A DNA stretch of 64,000 bases from Buchnera aphidicola (Macrosiphoniella sanborni) (GTDB lineage: Bacteria; Pseudomonadota; Gammaproteobacteria; Enterobacterales; Enterobacteriaceae). Position 1 is the first letter of the stretch; each line of letters starts with the position of its first letter. The stretch is taken from positions 395,282 through 459,281 of the forward strand of contig NZ_CP034864.1 of NCBI RefSeq assembly GCF_005080885.1, written 5' to 3'. Below the pieces are notes generated by a model that was given only the letters and a program-made list of their open reading frames with translations, was not told where the DNA came from and made no database searches. Both the position numbers and the translations under genes were made by a program. Below, one piece after another: positions 63,318 through 64,000 of this stretch.

Positions 63318-63366
63318 TTAATTTAAAAAAACTGCATTGATAAAAAAATATCAAATTATTTTTAAA

Positions 63367-63401
63367 TTATATAATTCTATTTTTTCAATAGAATTATATA
63401 A
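63367..63401. terminator. Bidirectional hairpin between typA and gmk
   Basis: A perfect 14-bp A/T-rich stem, 63367-63380 with 63388-63401, loop TTTTTCA, lies between the two convergent genes. Tails on both sides are A/T mixed without a long T run. It probably ends both transcripts, but its strength is uncertain. Confidence 0.6.
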
Positions 63402-63417
63402 AAAATATTTTTAAAAA

Positions 63418-64000
63418 TTAAAGTGTTAATAAATTTGAAATTAACAAATTGTATTTATTTCTTTGATGTACTAAACATAAATGTTCAGCAGTAATAATAG
63501 TTTTTAAGTCGTTTACTGCTGTTTGAAAATCATCATTAATAATTAAATAATCATACTCTGAATAATGTTTCATTTCATCTACTGCTTTTTCCATTCTATT
63601 TGCAATTACTGTTTCACTATCTTGACCTCTTGTTCTTAACCTTTTATATAATGCATCTTTAGATGGAGGTAATAAAAAAATACTTTTTGATTCTGGTATT
63701 TTATTTTTAATTTGTTTTGCTCCTTGCCAATCAATATCAAGAAAAATATTAACTCCAGAAAAAAGCATTCTTTCAATAAATTTACGAGAAGTTCCATAAT
63801 AATTATTAAACACTTTAGCATATTCTAAGAAAGATTCTTTTTGAATCATAATTTGAAATTCTTTTTTTGATATAAAGTAATAATGTTTGCCATGTAATTC
63901 ACCAGGTCGTATAATTCGAGTAGTATGAGAGATTGATAATTGAATATCATATGAATGTTTTGAGTTTAATAATCCTTGAATTAAACTTGATTTTCCTGTT
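63418..64000 (-). CDS. gmk: Guanylate kinase (5' end cut by the window)
   Basis: Gmk phosphorylates GMP to GDP. The reading frame is open to the right edge; about 193 residues are visible, lacking roughly the first 14 of a 207-residue protein. The P-loop begins at the edge (TGKSSLIQG), followed by [39 protein letters not shown] and the lid [13 protein letters not shown]. An internal ATG at 63849 is not the start because the frame upstream continues with conserved Gmk sequence. It converges with typA. Confidence 0.97.
   Translation of the reverse strand, partial: TGKSSLIQGLLNSKHSYDIQLSISHTTRIIRPGELHGKHYYFISKKEFQIMIQKESFLEYAKVFNNYYGTSRKFIERMLFSGVNIFLDIDWQGAKQIKNKIPESKSIFLLPPSKDALYKRLRTRGQDSETVIANRMEKAVDEMKHYSEYDYLIINDDFQTAVNDLKTIITAEHLCLVHQRNKYNLLISNLLTL

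Overview
The window is a stretch of the chromosome of an aphid endosymbiont of the Buchnera aphidicola type. The basis is the extreme AT bias, gammaproteobacterial core genes of nearly Escherichia coli length, enterobacterial gene blocks with individual members deleted, few regulators, no mobile DNA, and a retained sulfate-assimilation and phenylalanine-synthesis capacity typical of a nutritional symbiont. I find 57 recognisable protein genes (one cut by the right edge), one candidate 18-codon leader ORF, and six tRNAs. No IS, prophage, CRISPR array or horizontally acquired island is visible.

Layout. 1-5.4 kb: ridA, then on the minus strand deaD with a possible small ORF in its leader, pnp and rpsO. 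5.5-11 kb: the rpsO-truB-rbfA-infB-nusA translation/transcription operon (read right to left), without rimP and metY. 11-16.6 kb: tRNA-Leu(GAG), secG, glmM, ftsH, rlmE, greA. 17-20.4 kb (plus): ibaG, murA, rplU, rpmA, obgE. 20.5-21.3 kb (minus): rpsI, rplM. 21.6-26.3 kb (plus): pheA, ffh, rpsP, rimM, trmD, rplS; rimM is easily missed because it has no ATG/GTG/TTG start. 26.3-30 kb: tldD, aroQ, fis, rluD. 30-38.9 kb: bamD, alaS, csrA, tRNA-Ser, tRNA-Arg, gshA, metK, endA (frameshifted in its signal peptide), rsmE. 38.9-45 kb: rpiA, three tRNAs (Gln, Leu, Met), glnS, pyrG, eno. 45-46 kb: about 0.9 kb of non-coding DNA. 46-56.4 kb (minus): ispF, ispD, a shortened ftsB, then one block cysC-cysN-cysD-cysG-cysH-cysI-cysJ. 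56.5-64 kb: mutS, dsbA, an exonuclease-only polA, engB, typA and the 3' part of gmk.

How the genes work together. Most of the window is informational machinery: ribosomal proteins, ribosome assembly GTPases and rRNA/tRNA modification enzymes, initiation, elongation and RNA decay factors. The metabolic part is coherent: CysDNC, CysH and CysJI with CysG-made siroheme take sulfate to sulfide; AroQ and PheA serve aromatic amino-acid synthesis for the host; MetK and GshA use the sulfur amino acids; IspD/IspF, MurA, GlmM, PyrG, Eno and RpiA supply isoprenoid, wall, nucleotide and central carbon needs.

Most notable observations: a candidate conserved leader ORF before deaD, an ATA start codon for rimM, an endA gene whose signal peptide and mature protein lie in different frames separated by homopolymers, an A11 run immediately after the mutS start codon, loss of the feedback motifs in PheA, a CPYC active site in DsbA, and tandem duplications clustered in regulatory gaps (notably one that duplicates a TATAAT box before aroQ). 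I saw no unknown multi-gene system; the window is a reduced core genome with unusual small-scale features.
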